Below, piece after piece: positions 12,928 through 21,223 of a stretch of 48,252 bases of DNA; within the stretch, counting starts at the first letter, position 1, and the number at the start of each line of letters is the position of its first letter. Both the position numbers and the translations under genes were made by a program. Under the pieces are notes generated by a model. The model had not been told where the DNA came from, searched no databases, and saw only the letters and a program-made list of their open reading frames with translations. Source of the DNA: a virus. The stretch covers positions 1-48,252 of IMG/VR virus record IMGVR_UViG_3300037264_002810; one strand, given 5' to 3'.

Positions 12928-13440
12928 ATGACGTCGAAGCAGTGCTTAAAATGCGGGATGACGAAGCCATTGACAGATTACTACAAGGACAAGCAGAATA
13001 GGGACGGCCTGAAGGGTGCTTGCAAGACGTGCATAAACCTGTACTCCAAGCAGTATTGGCGTGACCATACAGAGAAGGCAAGAGAGCGTAACAGGAGGTG
13101 GGCGAAGAAACCTCTGTCTAAGCTCAGTCACCACAAGCGGATGGTTAAATATCTCTCTAAGGAAGAGAATTTCATAAAAGTTCGGGCGAGAAACATCGTT
13201 AAAGGCGGGGTCAGGTACGGTCGTATCATCAAGCCAGACGTCTGTTCCCTGTGTAAAGAGAAGGTTCCAAGGCGAAACCTTCATGCCCATCACTCGGACT
13301 ACACAAAGCCTCTGGAATTTATTTGGGTCTGTCCATGTTGCCATAGCCTAATCGAACACCAGCAGCATGATTCACAGCAAAAAACGTCTTCCCCTCATTG
13401 TGAAGGTTGTAACACGCCCGGCACAGCCGCTTGCCTTTGA
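12928..13440 (+). CDS. HNH-type endonuclease or zinc-binding HNH-like protein
   Basis: A 170-residue protein. The N-terminus has CLKC ... CKTC (about 6-34), a zinc ribbon frequent in phage HNH proteins. A basic linker leads to CSLC ... HAHHSDYTKPLEFIWVCPCCH (about 109-145), in which HHSDY and two Cys pairs correspond to the HNH core. Such proteins nick DNA, either as homing enzymes or in DNA processing. The C-terminal 25 residues are atypical in composition and overlap an opposite-strand reading frame. GAAAGGG precedes the start. Confidence 0.75.
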   Translation: MTSKQCLKCGMTKPLTDYYKDKQNRDGLKGACKTCINLYSKQYWRDHTEKARERNRRWAKKPLSKLSHHKRMVKYLSKEENFIKVRARNIVKGGVRYGRIIKPDVCSLCKEKVPRRNLHAHHSDYTKPLEFIWVCPCCHSLIEHQQHDSQQKTSSPHCEGCNTPGTAACL

Positions 13441-13510
13441 CCTCTACCCACGAATCACCGTGTTCAGGGTTATTTTGACAGTGGTATGTATATTTCTTAT
13501 TTTTTTCCAT
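13319..13510 (-). CDS. Possible opposite-strand small zinc-binding protein
   Basis: A 63-residue frame with a natural-looking sequence: YHCQNNPEHGDSWVEV, then KRLCRACYNLHNEG. The Cys/His spacing suits a small zinc module. It lies opposite the 3' end of the HNH gene and would be the only leftward gene in the rightward arm; its ribosome binding site (GGAAGGG) is about 15 bases from the start. Either this frame or the odd end of the HNH protein could be the artefact. Confidence 0.35.
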   Translation of the reverse strand: MEKNKKYTYHCQNNPEHGDSWVEVKGKRLCRACYNLHNEGKTFFAVNHAAGVRLGYGNMDRPK

Positions 13511-13615
13511 AATTTATATGGACACCCTTCCGTATTTGTCGTATTTTAAATATATGATTTATTTCATGGAAATAGAACGATTGAAATTATTATACCAAGA
13601 CGGAGAACCGAAACA

Positions 13616-13900
13616 ATGCTCGACTTCCACAAATTACACTCTGCCTTTACGGAATTGGAAAAAAGTGAGACCGTTCTTCACCATTTGGCGAGTAAAGGGG
13701 TCATTATCACACTTAGGGGTAACTTCGACCAAGTTGAGATTGCGCTTGAAAACGTCGATGGTACGGCTGAGTGCGTGCTTCTGAAAGAAATAGCCAAGGC
13801 ATTCGAGGCCTACCGTTCGACTGCTCTGCGAGCATTGACTTATGAGTTGGATAGACAACTGAGGCCCGTGAATGTACCGGGCTTTTTTACCAAACCGTGA
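13616..13900 (+). CDS. Hypothetical protein, last gene of the early rightward block
   Basis: A 94-residue protein with helices flanking a central strand region (GVIITLRGNFDQVEIALENV). GGAGA lies upstream of the start. It is the last gene before a strong terminator. No family recognised. Confidence 0.65.
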   Translation: MLDFHKLHSAFTELEKSETVLHHLASKGVIITLRGNFDQVEIALENVDGTAECVLLKEIAKAFEAYRSTALRALTYELDRQLRPVNVPGFFTKP

Positions 13901-13940
13901 CGCTAACCTCTTTATCGGTCCAACCTTTTAGGGTTAGCGA

Positions 13941-13972
13941 GGGGCCAGACTGACCGCTGGCCCCGTTTTTTT
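13941..13972 (+). terminator. Intrinsic terminator ending the early block
   Basis: Perfect 8-bp stem GGGGCCAG (13941-13948) with CTGGCCCC (13957-13964), an eight-base loop, then G and seven T. It separates the early genes from the virion genes. Confidence 0.95.
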
Positions 13973-13983
13973 AAATATTTAGT

Positions 13984-14013
13984 TTGACATATACATAACT
14001 GAATCTGTATTTT
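13984..14013 (+). promoter_or_regulatory. Probable late promoter
   Basis: TTGACA (13984-13989) lies directly after the terminator. The best -10 is TATTTT at 14008-14013 with an 18-base spacer; TAATAT further on is too far. It is about 50 bases before the first virion gene. The -10 is weak, so activation by a phage factor is conceivable. Confidence 0.5.
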
Positions 14014-14063
14014 GTAATATATATTAGTAAATTGCTGTGTTTTTAATTCGAAAGGAAAGTAAC

Positions 14064-14399
14064 ATGGCCGATTCATTATATGCAAACGCGGTTTCAGCGA
14101 AAGTGTCAACGGGCGGGGGAGTGGTTCAGACAACGTGTGTGGCGGTATCAACGGGCGCTCAATGTAATGGTGGAACATCAATACCCTGCCGGACTGTCAT
14201 GCTGAACGTCAAGGCCGGAGGCAATGCCGCGGGAGTAACATGTGCCCTCAATCCTTCAACTGTCGCTGCTATTTCACTCGGAGTTTACATTCCAGCCGCG
14301 TCAACCGGAGGTTATCTCGAAATACCGATTGACAATGTCAATAAGTTATGGTTTGCCGGAACAGCCGGGGATTTAGTCAACCTTACTTACAGGAATTAA
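14064..14399 (+). CDS. Small virion-type protein, paralogue A
   Basis: A 111-residue protein starting after AAAGGAAAG. It is Gly/Thr/Ala/Val-rich and beta-type, with SLYANAVSAKVSTGGGVVQ at the N-terminus and GDLVNLTYRN at the C-terminus. The same opening and ending occur in the next gene, so the two are tandem duplicates. First in the late operon ahead of terminase, it is probably a head-associated or other minor virion protein; no catalytic motif is visible. Confidence 0.7.
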   Translation: MADSLYANAVSAKVSTGGGVVQTTCVAVSTGAQCNGGTSIPCRTVMLNVKAGGNAAGVTCALNPSTVAAISLGVYIPAASTGGYLEIPIDNVNKLWFAGTAGDLVNLTYRN

Positions 14400-14409
14400 G
14401 AGGTGCATT

Positions 14410-14784
14410 ATGACTAATACTCTTTATGCTAATGCCGAATCAAAACTGGTATCGACTGGGGGTGGCGTGGTGCAAGTGGAATTTGCATTCATCACGGAAG
14501 GGGCTGATTCTAAAGTAGAGGGCAATACGAGAACGTCGTATCCTTGCAGAGTATGCTATATTACTGCCGAGGCAACTGCTGGTCCTAATATAAGAATGCT
14601 GATAGACAAACAATTAACGGCGGCTGAATTTATCGCCGACTTTCTTGCCGGGACTGAACAGGGTATTGAAGTTCCAACCTTTGATTCTGGTAAATATCTT
14701 GAAGTTGCCATTGATGATGTGTCAAAACTATGGTTTTACAGCACACTGGCCGGGGATTTAGTCAATATTACTTATAGGAATTAA
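14410..14784 (+). CDS. Small virion-type protein, paralogue B
   Basis: A 124-residue protein sharing its first 22 residues (TLYANAESKLVSTGGGVVQ style) and last ten (GDLVNITYRN) with the preceding gene, while the middle has diverged and carries a small insertion. Predicted all-beta. Its stop (TAA) abuts the start of the small terminase gene. Likely a structural protein from a gene duplication. Confidence 0.7.
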   Translation: MTNTLYANAESKLVSTGGGVVQVEFAFITEGADSKVEGNTRTSYPCRVCYITAEATAGPNIRMLIDKQLTAAEFIADFLAGTEQGIEVPTFDSGKYLEVAIDDVSKLWFYSTLAGDLVNITYRN

Positions 14785-15462
14785 ATGGATACAGAACAAG
14801 ATAAATCCGAAAACCAAATAGAAACCAAACAGAGAACAAACCGAGACTGGAATACGGCTGTAATTGCCGATGCAATCCAGAATCTTGCCGCCGAAGGATA
14901 TAAGAAAGCCGAAATAGGACATCTTCTTGGTATAAGTTCAGGCCATATGAGGGAGGTCATACTCCACAACCCGGAACTTGAAGAAAAATTGCTCGCAGGA
15001 AAGGCGCAGGCGACTCGTGCGGTCGTAAGAACCGCACTTCGAGTAGCAATAGGGGGAACCGAGTACGAGGAAATTACGATAAAAGAGACAGCGAAGGGAA
15101 TAGAAAAGACAATCGTCAAAAAAACATCGCCGCCAAATCCGACGATGATAATTTTCTGGCTCACCAATAGAGATAACGCGAACTGGAAACATATAAGAGA
15201 AATACTTAAAACTACAAAGTTAGATATTACCAATGAAAAGCCCGAAGCAGATAAAATTGCCGGACTCTTCGGCGAAGTTTCACGAGATGATTCCTACCGA
15301 CCCGGAAGCGAATGTAGCGTTCCGCCAAAAACTACACGAGTTTCTGTCAAAAAACGAATCCGCGAGACAGACGTTTCTGGGGATGTGTGTGGAAAAACCG
15401 TCGATAACATTCAAAACGATGCTATGGACGTTTCAGCCGAAGAGGGAACAGAGCATTCGTAA
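14785..15462 (+). CDS. terS: Terminase small subunit
   Basis: A 225-residue protein. Residues 22-55 form a helix-turn-helix (VIADAIQNLAAEGYKKAEIG, then LLGISSG), the DNA-recognition part of small terminases. Residues about 72-125 carry an Ala/Arg-rich helix and the PNPTMIIFWLTNRDNANW element typical of this family before the oligomerisation region. The last 76 residues are encoded inside the large-subunit gene in another frame and look low in structure. It binds the packaging site and presents DNA to the large subunit. Confidence 0.85.
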   Translation: MDTEQDKSENQIETKQRTNRDWNTAVIADAIQNLAAEGYKKAEIGHLLGISSGHMREVILHNPELEEKLLAGKAQATRAVVRTALRVAIGGTEYEEITIKETAKGIEKTIVKKTSPPNPTMIIFWLTNRDNANWKHIREILKTTKLDITNEKPEADKIAGLFGEVSRDDSYRPGSECSVPPKTTRVSVKKRIRETDVSGDVCGKTVDNIQNDAMDVSAEEGTEHS

Positions 15463-17239
15463 GCATCTGCCGTTCATCACTTGGCCGGTACAGGACGAGT
15501 GTATTGACTGGCTGATTCAGGGCATACGTCATGGCGGAGACCGGCTCGTTGACAAGAGCAGGGAGATGGGCGCAAGCTGGATTATTCTCGGATGCTTCTT
15601 TAATGAGTGGCTTTTAGTGCCAGACTCTACCCTCATGGTAGCGAGCAGGAAGGAAGAGTACGTATGGAAGAAGGGGAACCCGGATACCCTGTTCTGGAAA
15701 CTTCTCTATATGCACAAGAACCTTCCGGTATGGTGCCAGCCGCCTATGCGGGCCGGTTTTGAACTGACAGAAAGACATATGTTGAATCCTTGGAATAACT
15801 CGGTTATAGACGGCGAATCGACGAACGCGGACGTGGGCGCGGGCGGGCGAAGACAGGCTGTCATGCTCGACGAGTTCTCGAGGGTTGAGGCCGCTGTTGC
15901 CGAATCCATTCAGGATGCGATAAGCGATACCACGCCGTGCAGAATCTTCAACTCTACTCCTACCTCTCGAGGCCATCCCTTTGGAAAGATAAGATTCAGC
16001 GGCAAGGTTCCTGTCTTTACAATGCCATGGTGGAGACACCCATGGAAAGCTCAGGGTCTTTACCGGACGCCGGACCTGAACCTCATAGAGATATACGATT
16101 TGGACTATTACAATCAGGTATGCCCAGAGGTTTTCAGTAAGATTCAAAAGGGCGAAAGGTATAGATGGAGCGACCTTGAGAAAGAATTGATGACCAAGAC
16201 GCAGAACGCCGCTCAATACGGGACTATTTCCTTTGTGGCGAACGGCGAGACCAGTATGAGTTCCGGCTGGCGAAGCCCTTGGTATGACAGAGAAGAGAAG
16301 AGAAGGTCTCCCCGGGATAAGGCTATCAATATAGATATTGACTACATCGGTTCCGGCGACGTGGTATTTAACCCTATGCTCCTAAAGAAATGTATCGAAA
16401 AGGACGTCAAAAAGCCGCTTTTTCAAGGCGAAATACGGTTTATCGTCAGGGACGACAAAATTAGTCAGGCACGGTTTTCAGATATTGATTCCGGCTACAA
16501 ACGCCTAAGCTGGTGGGGAGAACTGTTTGGAAGGCGACCCGCACAAAACCATAACTATATAATAGGATGCGATATTTCTCTCGGAACCGGAGTGAGTAAC
16601 TCGGTCGCATCAGTCTTTGACTGCGACCTGAATATGAAAATCGGTTCTTACGTCAACGCCAATATCAGTCCAACCAGTTTTGCTGAGTACGCCTACGCTC
16701 TCGGCCAATGGATAGGCGGCAGTACAGGCAAACCCTTCCTTATATGGGAGGCTCAGGGCTGCGGTGGCGTTTTCAGTCGAAGGATTGTGGAACTCGGGTA
16801 TGAATTCCTGTACCACTCCCGGGAAGAGAAGGGTATGGGGAGAAGAAGAAAGATGGCCTTGGGCTGGTATCCGTCAGGGGATAATAAACTGAATATGCTA
16901 TCATCTTATGAGTCTGCTCTTGATGCGAGGTTCAAACAGAACTCCGACCACCCATTCATCAATCCCGATGAATCATCACTTAGAGAGGCAGAGGATTACG
17001 TCTTTTATACCGGGGGGTCAGGAATAGGGCCGTCGTCAAGCCAGTCCGAAGAGGGCGGGGCCAAGATGACGCACGGAGACCGTGTTATAGCCGACGGACT
17101 GTGCAATCTTGCGAGATTCGACCAGCCCAGAGCGGCCACAGAGTTCTCGAGACGCATTGTTGATGAATCAAACTTCGCATACAGGCGACTGTTGCGGGGC
17201 AGAAAAAGCAAGGAGCAGAGCAATTTATGGCTGATGTAA
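15233..17239 (+). CDS. terL: Terminase large subunit
   Basis: The DNA-packaging ATPase and nuclease, 668 residues. The ATPase part shows the variant Walker A KSREMGAS (108-115) and Walker B AVMLDE (209-214). The nuclease part has an RNase H-like strand IIGCDIS (about 442-448) and the late motif THGDRVIAD (about 612-620). Residues before Walker A (WTFQPK ... LPFITWPVQ) also match large terminases, so the frame is genuine throughout, although the exact start is uncertain: there is no strong ribosome binding site, and the first 230 bases overlap the small-subunit gene. The portal gene starts 13 bases before its stop. Confidence 0.93.
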   Translation: MKSPKQIKLPDSSAKFHEMIPTDPEANVAFRQKLHEFLSKNESARQTFLGMCVEKPSITFKTMLWTFQPKREQSIRKHLPFITWPVQDECIDWLIQGIRHGGDRLVDKSREMGASWIILGCFFNEWLLVPDSTLMVASRKEEYVWKKGNPDTLFWKLLYMHKNLPVWCQPPMRAGFELTERHMLNPWNNSVIDGESTNADVGAGGRRQAVMLDEFSRVEAAVAESIQDAISDTTPCRIFNSTPTSRGHPFGKIRFSGKVPVFTMPWWRHPWKAQGLYRTPDLNLIEIYDLDYYNQVCPEVFSKIQKGERYRWSDLEKELMTKTQNAAQYGTISFVANGETSMSSGWRSPWYDREEKRRSPRDKAINIDIDYIGSGDVVFNPMLLKKCIEKDVKKPLFQGEIRFIVRDDKISQARFSDIDSGYKRLSWWGELFGRRPAQNHNYIIGCDISLGTGVSNSVASVFDCDLNMKIGSYVNANISPTSFAEYAYALGQWIGGSTGKPFLIWEAQGCGGVFSRRIVELGYEFLYHSREEKGMGRRRKMALGWYPSGDNKLNMLSSYESALDARFKQNSDHPFINPDESSLREAEDYVFYTGGSGIGPSSSQSEEGGAKMTHGDRVIADGLCNLARFDQPRAATEFSRRIVDESNFAYRRLLRGRKSKEQSNLWLM

Positions 17240-19023
17240 AAAAAGAAAGCATATACGAAGGCGACAAGAAGACAAAATTTCCCGTTCGCGTACAGACCGC
17301 TACCGAAGACTGGTACACAATGACAAAGGACATACGCAAGGCAAGGTATCGAATGTTGAAACACTACGCCGCCGGGTTCTATGAGAATCAGGATGTCAGT
17401 CAACCCCTGAATCTGGTGGATAGAGGAGTTCAGATTATCGCTCCGTTCCTCGTAACCCATAACCCTAAAGTTCTGATTGACGCAAAACGGGACCTTCCTG
17501 CCCTTCGGGGTTTTGGAAGAACTTTTGAACTGGCAATAGAACACCTCTTGAAAGAGATAAACTTTGCTGATTACACTCTCAGGCCCGCCGTACTGAACAG
17601 TCTGTTTAGTATGGGTATTGTCAAGACCGGGATTATGACGTCGCACGAGGTGGAAATATTCGGGTACCTGCACGACGTCGGACAGCCATACTGTGACAAT
17701 GTTGACTTTGAGGATTACATCGGAGACATAAAGGCTCGCAATAGACAGGAATGTGAACTCGAAGGGCACTGGTACACTCTGCCGGAAGAGTATGTGAAGA
17801 CAAGCGGACTGTATAAAAATTACGACGAACTGACTTGCGAGTACGATTTATTCGGACCTGACCGCACTAAACCGGAAGGAATAGCCAAAAAGGGTACGCA
17901 GTTCGCTCGAAGCAGAGAGCTTAAGAGGTCTGTCCGTTTATCTGATGTTTGGATACCGGATGAGAACATAATAATTACAATAGCTCCCAAAGGTCAGGGC
18001 GACAAGATAATGAGAACTGTAAGCTGGGATGGTCCGGAGTCCGGTCCGTTCGATGTCTTGGGGTACAGATATTTCCCAAACAGTATTATTCCCATCCCGC
18101 CCGTATATACATGGATGTATCTTAATAATATCATAAACAGGCTGCTCGCCAAGATGACGCGGCAGGCTGAGCGAGAAAAACATCTGATGTTGTACGACTT
18201 GGGTATGGCCGAAGATACCAAGCGAGTTCTCGACGCAGAAGATGAGGGTGCAGTTGGGGTCAGGAGCACCGACGGATTTAAGGAAATGCAGTTCGGCGGC
18301 TTCAACGACCAGTCCTTCCCCTTTGTTCAATATCTCGAACAGCAGTATTCCATAACCGGAGGCAACCTCTATACCATAGGCGGGCGGACAACGGGTGCGG
18401 ATACGCTGGGACAGGAACAGATGCTTCAGGCTAATGCCAGTAAGCAACTCGACGATATGGTTAATCAGGTTCACAACTTCACAAAACGTATCCTTGAAAA
18501 ACTGGCGTGGTTCCTGTGGACGGACCCGATGATAAACCTTCCGTTAATCAAAAGAGATAAGGGTCAGGAATTACAGACCTCTTTCAATGCAGAACAGAAA
18601 GAGGGAGACTGGCTGGACTTCGGAGTTGATATTGAACCTTACTCAATGTCTAAGAAGAACCCTGACATCAGATACCAGCAGTACCTTCAATTCCTGTCTC
18701 AGGTTGTACTCCCGACGGCACAGATAGCAGCTTCACAAGGTTCAATGCTCAACGTAGGGGAAGCTGTGAAAGAAGCGGCAAGGTTCCTCGATATTAGGAA
18801 CATAGACAACTGGTACCAGTTCGCCGTTCCGCAGGACACGCAGAACAATCCATACCAACCCCAGCAGGAAAAGGCCAAGGGTGGTCAGTCCGATGGACGC
18901 TTTGGCGGCGGGGATAATATGGCGAGCAATATGAATAACTTATTACAAAATCAAGCCAGTAAACCGCCGGGGCAGGGTGCGCCCGGAGCGGCTCCTGCTG
19001 GCGCAACTACTAAGGGGATGTAA
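17227..19023 (+). CDS. Portal protein
   Basis: A 598-residue protein directly after the large terminase, the usual place and roughly the usual size for a podovirus portal. The central part (LGYRYFPNSIIPIPPVYTWM, then NNIINRLLAKMTRQAERE) and the repeated long helices (about 320-480) fit the stem and crown of portals. The C-terminus is Gln/Gly/Pro-rich and disordered. It would form the dodecameric channel at the head vertex, bind terminase and later the tail. Confidence 0.85.
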   Translation: MADVKKESIYEGDKKTKFPVRVQTATEDWYTMTKDIRKARYRMLKHYAAGFYENQDVSQPLNLVDRGVQIIAPFLVTHNPKVLIDAKRDLPALRGFGRTFELAIEHLLKEINFADYTLRPAVLNSLFSMGIVKTGIMTSHEVEIFGYLHDVGQPYCDNVDFEDYIGDIKARNRQECELEGHWYTLPEEYVKTSGLYKNYDELTCEYDLFGPDRTKPEGIAKKGTQFARSRELKRSVRLSDVWIPDENIIITIAPKGQGDKIMRTVSWDGPESGPFDVLGYRYFPNSIIPIPPVYTWMYLNNIINRLLAKMTRQAEREKHLMLYDLGMAEDTKRVLDAEDEGAVGVRSTDGFKEMQFGGFNDQSFPFVQYLEQQYSITGGNLYTIGGRTTGADTLGQEQMLQANASKQLDDMVNQVHNFTKRILEKLAWFLWTDPMINLPLIKRDKGQELQTSFNAEQKEGDWLDFGVDIEPYSMSKKNPDIRYQQYLQFLSQVVLPTAQIAASQGSMLNVGEAVKEAARFLDIRNIDNWYQFAVPQDTQNNPYQPQQEKAKGGQSDGRFGGGDNMASNMNNLLQNQASKPPGQGAPGAAPAGATTKGM

Positions 19024-19025
19024 TT

Positions 19026-19292
19026 ATGAGTAATCCAAGTTTTGAAGAATTCAAAGGATATGTTGAAAAACACCACAAGAGGGTAGGGCTTAGAATGCTC
19101 TATAAAAAATTCGACACCCCTGATTCCGATAAGGAAAAGTTCAGGAAGATGTGGGATTTGTTGGAGACAGAAAAAAATGCCAGCGAAAAGCAAAGCACAG
19201 AGACGCCTGATGGCGATGGCGGAACACCAGCCGGGGAAGTTGTATGCGAAGAACCGGTCTGTTTTATCAATGTCGAAGAGCCAGTTGCATGA
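19026..19292 (+). CDS. Small hypothetical protein after the portal
   Basis: An 88-residue protein with a helical first half rich in Lys and Phe and a disordered acidic second half (DGDGGTPAGE). It starts three bases after the portal stop. Unknown; perhaps a minor head component. Confidence 0.7.
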   Translation: MSNPSFEEFKGYVEKHHKRVGLRMLYKKFDTPDSDKEKFRKMWDLLETEKNASEKQSTETPDGDGGTPAGEVVCEEPVCFINVEEPVA

Positions 19293-19363
19293 TTACGCAA
19301 CTACGTCAGAAAAAGGGTTAGTTAGAAAGAAAAAGGTCTTAAAACGCAGAAAGTGAGGCTAAC

Positions 19364-19753
19364 ATGGCCGCAGAATTACAGGTGATGATAGATGCCCAAG
19401 TTACGGGAATTGGCAATGATTTGTTTGTCAGAAATAAAAAGGTTGATTCCGAAACACCTGATGGCGTCATAAAAGTTATGCCTATTATAGAATCCGAAAA
19501 AATACTGTCTGTATTGACACAGATAGGCAGTTCTTTAATGATGGGAGTGTATATTAAGGCAATTTTAAGCACAGTTTACGCCGGTCAAGTAGCGGCAACT
19601 GCAACGGTATCTTTGGCGGGTGCAAGGCTCGACCAAGACGAAGCCATGTATGTTCCAATAAACTCTTTAACAGTTGGAGATACATACAAGTTTTATTTAA
19701 CTGCAAGTACCAGCGGGCAAGCTGAAATAGCGTGTTTTTTGAGGGCAACGTAA
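19364..19753 (+). CDS. Probable minor virion protein
   Basis: A 129-residue beta-rich protein (Val, Thr and Ala in alternating strands) ending in STSGQAEIACFLRAT. Its general style recalls the two small proteins ahead of terminase, but no direct sequence match is evident. A leader with GAAAGTGAGG precedes it. It is placed between portal and scaffold. Structural role by position. Confidence 0.65.
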   Translation: MAAELQVMIDAQVTGIGNDLFVRNKKVDSETPDGVIKVMPIIESEKILSVLTQIGSSLMMGVYIKAILSTVYAGQVAATATVSLAGARLDQDEAMYVPINSLTVGDTYKFYLTASTSGQAEIACFLRAT

Positions 19754-19754
19754 T

Positions 19755-20072
19755 ATGCCTATTTACCGATACTGCTGTGAAAAGAATCACGAAGCGGAAG
19801 AATTCTGCCATATCACTGACATTCAGGAGAAGATTAAATGTTCAACCTGTGGCTCTTGGGCTTTCCGGCAATTTCGTTCGGGACCCTTTAATACGGACAT
19901 TGGTCACAAAGAGAGGTATTCCGAGTCGATGGGAGTAAATCCCGAACAAATCGACCTTGCAAAAAAAACGTTCCCGGGAAGCGAGTACACTCCAGACGGA
20001 AGGCTTATAATCAAAAACCGTCGCCATAAACTTTATGAGGCAAAAAGAAGGGGGTACGCAGAAATTGAATAA
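19755..20072 (+). CDS. FmdB-type zinc ribbon protein
   Basis: A 105-residue protein beginning MPIYRYCCEKNH with a later CSTCG (about 34-38), the pattern of FmdB-like zinc ribbons (MPxYxYxC...). The C-terminal part is basic. Such ribbons occur as small regulatory or unknown proteins in bacteria and phages. Its place amid head genes gives no clear task. One base separates it from the preceding stop. Confidence 0.75.
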   Translation: MPIYRYCCEKNHEAEEFCHITDIQEKIKCSTCGSWAFRQFRSGPFNTDIGHKERYSESMGVNPEQIDLAKKTFPGSEYTPDGRLIIKNRRHKLYEAKRRGYAEIE

Positions 20073-20142
20073 ATTTTTGTTGACATAAAAACAAACAACG
20101 CTAAAAGTGATATGAATAATATACAGAAAGGGGATGCAAAAC

Positions 20143-21207
20143 ATGAGTAAGGACTTAGAATCCATATATAAGGAAGTTATTGGCGGACCCGCACCAGCCG
20201 CGGCAACCGAATCCGATTCACCATCAGACGAAGGAGATTCCAGCGAAGCTCCAGCTTCAAAATCAGTAGGCGATAAAGCCTACAAACAGCCGAAATATGA
20301 CGGCACGAGCGGAGAAAGAGACCCTCGTGAAGACTTTATAGAAGATGAAGGGGACGATAAGCCGTGGCAGGAGGGAGACCCGGAACCAGAAGATGAAGGG
20401 GATAGCAAAAAAAGTAAGAAGTCATCCAAGCCCGAGGGCAAAGAAGATGACTTTGAACCTATTCCAGACCACTTAGTTGAGGCTGGAAGATTGAATGGCC
20501 TGTCAGATGACGAGATAGTTAAGCTGGCAGAGGATAATCCAAGGTATCTTGAGGTGCTTGCGAGGAATGTTGCCGACCTGCGCTCCATTTCCAAGTCTGG
20601 AGTACCGCCAAAAGAAGAGGACAAAAAGGCTGAGGCCGACAAAAAAGAGACTCTTCCCGATGCGAACTTCGAATTCGACGAGGATTTAGCTGACGAATCC
20701 ACTGTGAAGATGGCTAAGTACATCAAATCGGTGGTTCCTTCGCTGACTAAGAAAATTGAGGCACTCGAAGGACAACTGAAAGCGCAAGAACAAGACCTTG
20801 GCGGAGTAAAAGAAGTAGCACGGGCTGAGGCCATAAGAAGAGTTGATGGCTATTTCGACCAAAGAGTTGCAGATTTGCCAGTTCTTGGCGAAACGAAGAC
20901 CCTTACGCAATCGCAGAAAGAGGCGAGAATCGCCGTTCATGCTACTGCGATGATGCTTCAAAAGGGTTCTGATGGCAAAATCGGCGACGAACAGGCACTA
21001 TCCATGTCTATTGATATGTTTAGAGGCCGAATCACCGACAGTAAGAGCAAAGCCAAGTTGATTTCTGACCTGTCGGCCCGTAAACAAAAGTTTACGGCAA
21101 GGCCTTCCCACGGGAAAAAGCCGCTTCTCGAAAGACAAAGCGGAAAACAAAGTGAGGAAGACCGAGTGCTGGAAGTTGTTGAAGAACATTTACAGAAAAT
21201 CCGATAA
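20143..21207 (+). CDS. Scaffold protein
   Basis: About 354 residues, starting at the ATG nine bases after AGAAAGGGG (an ATG at 20134 touches that site and is less likely). The first 100 residues are acidic, Ser/Pro/Glu-rich and disordered. Residues 190-240 form a coiled coil with KIEALEGQLKAQEQDLGGVK, and the C-terminus is basic (KQKFTARPSHGKKPLLERQ). A disordered acidic arm, a coiled coil and a basic capsid-binding tail just before the capsid gene is the usual scaffold layout. It would guide procapsid assembly and be lost at packaging. Confidence 0.85.
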   Translation: MSKDLESIYKEVIGGPAPAAATESDSPSDEGDSSEAPASKSVGDKAYKQPKYDGTSGERDPREDFIEDEGDDKPWQEGDPEPEDEGDSKKSKKSSKPEGKEDDFEPIPDHLVEAGRLNGLSDDEIVKLAEDNPRYLEVLARNVADLRSISKSGVPPKEEDKKAEADKKETLPDANFEFDEDLADESTVKMAKYIKSVVPSLTKKIEALEGQLKAQEQDLGGVKEVARAEAIRRVDGYFDQRVADLPVLGETKTLTQSQKEARIAVHATAMMLQKGSDGKIGDEQALSMSIDMFRGRITDSKSKAKLISDLSARKQKFTARPSHGKKPLLERQSGKQSEEDRVLEVVEEHLQKIR

Positions 21208-21223
21208 TTAAAGGAGTATATAA

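Noticed and set aside
20080-20115. Promoter before the scaffold gene
   Set aside because: TTGACA is present at 20080-20085, but no acceptable -10 lies 16-18 bases downstream.
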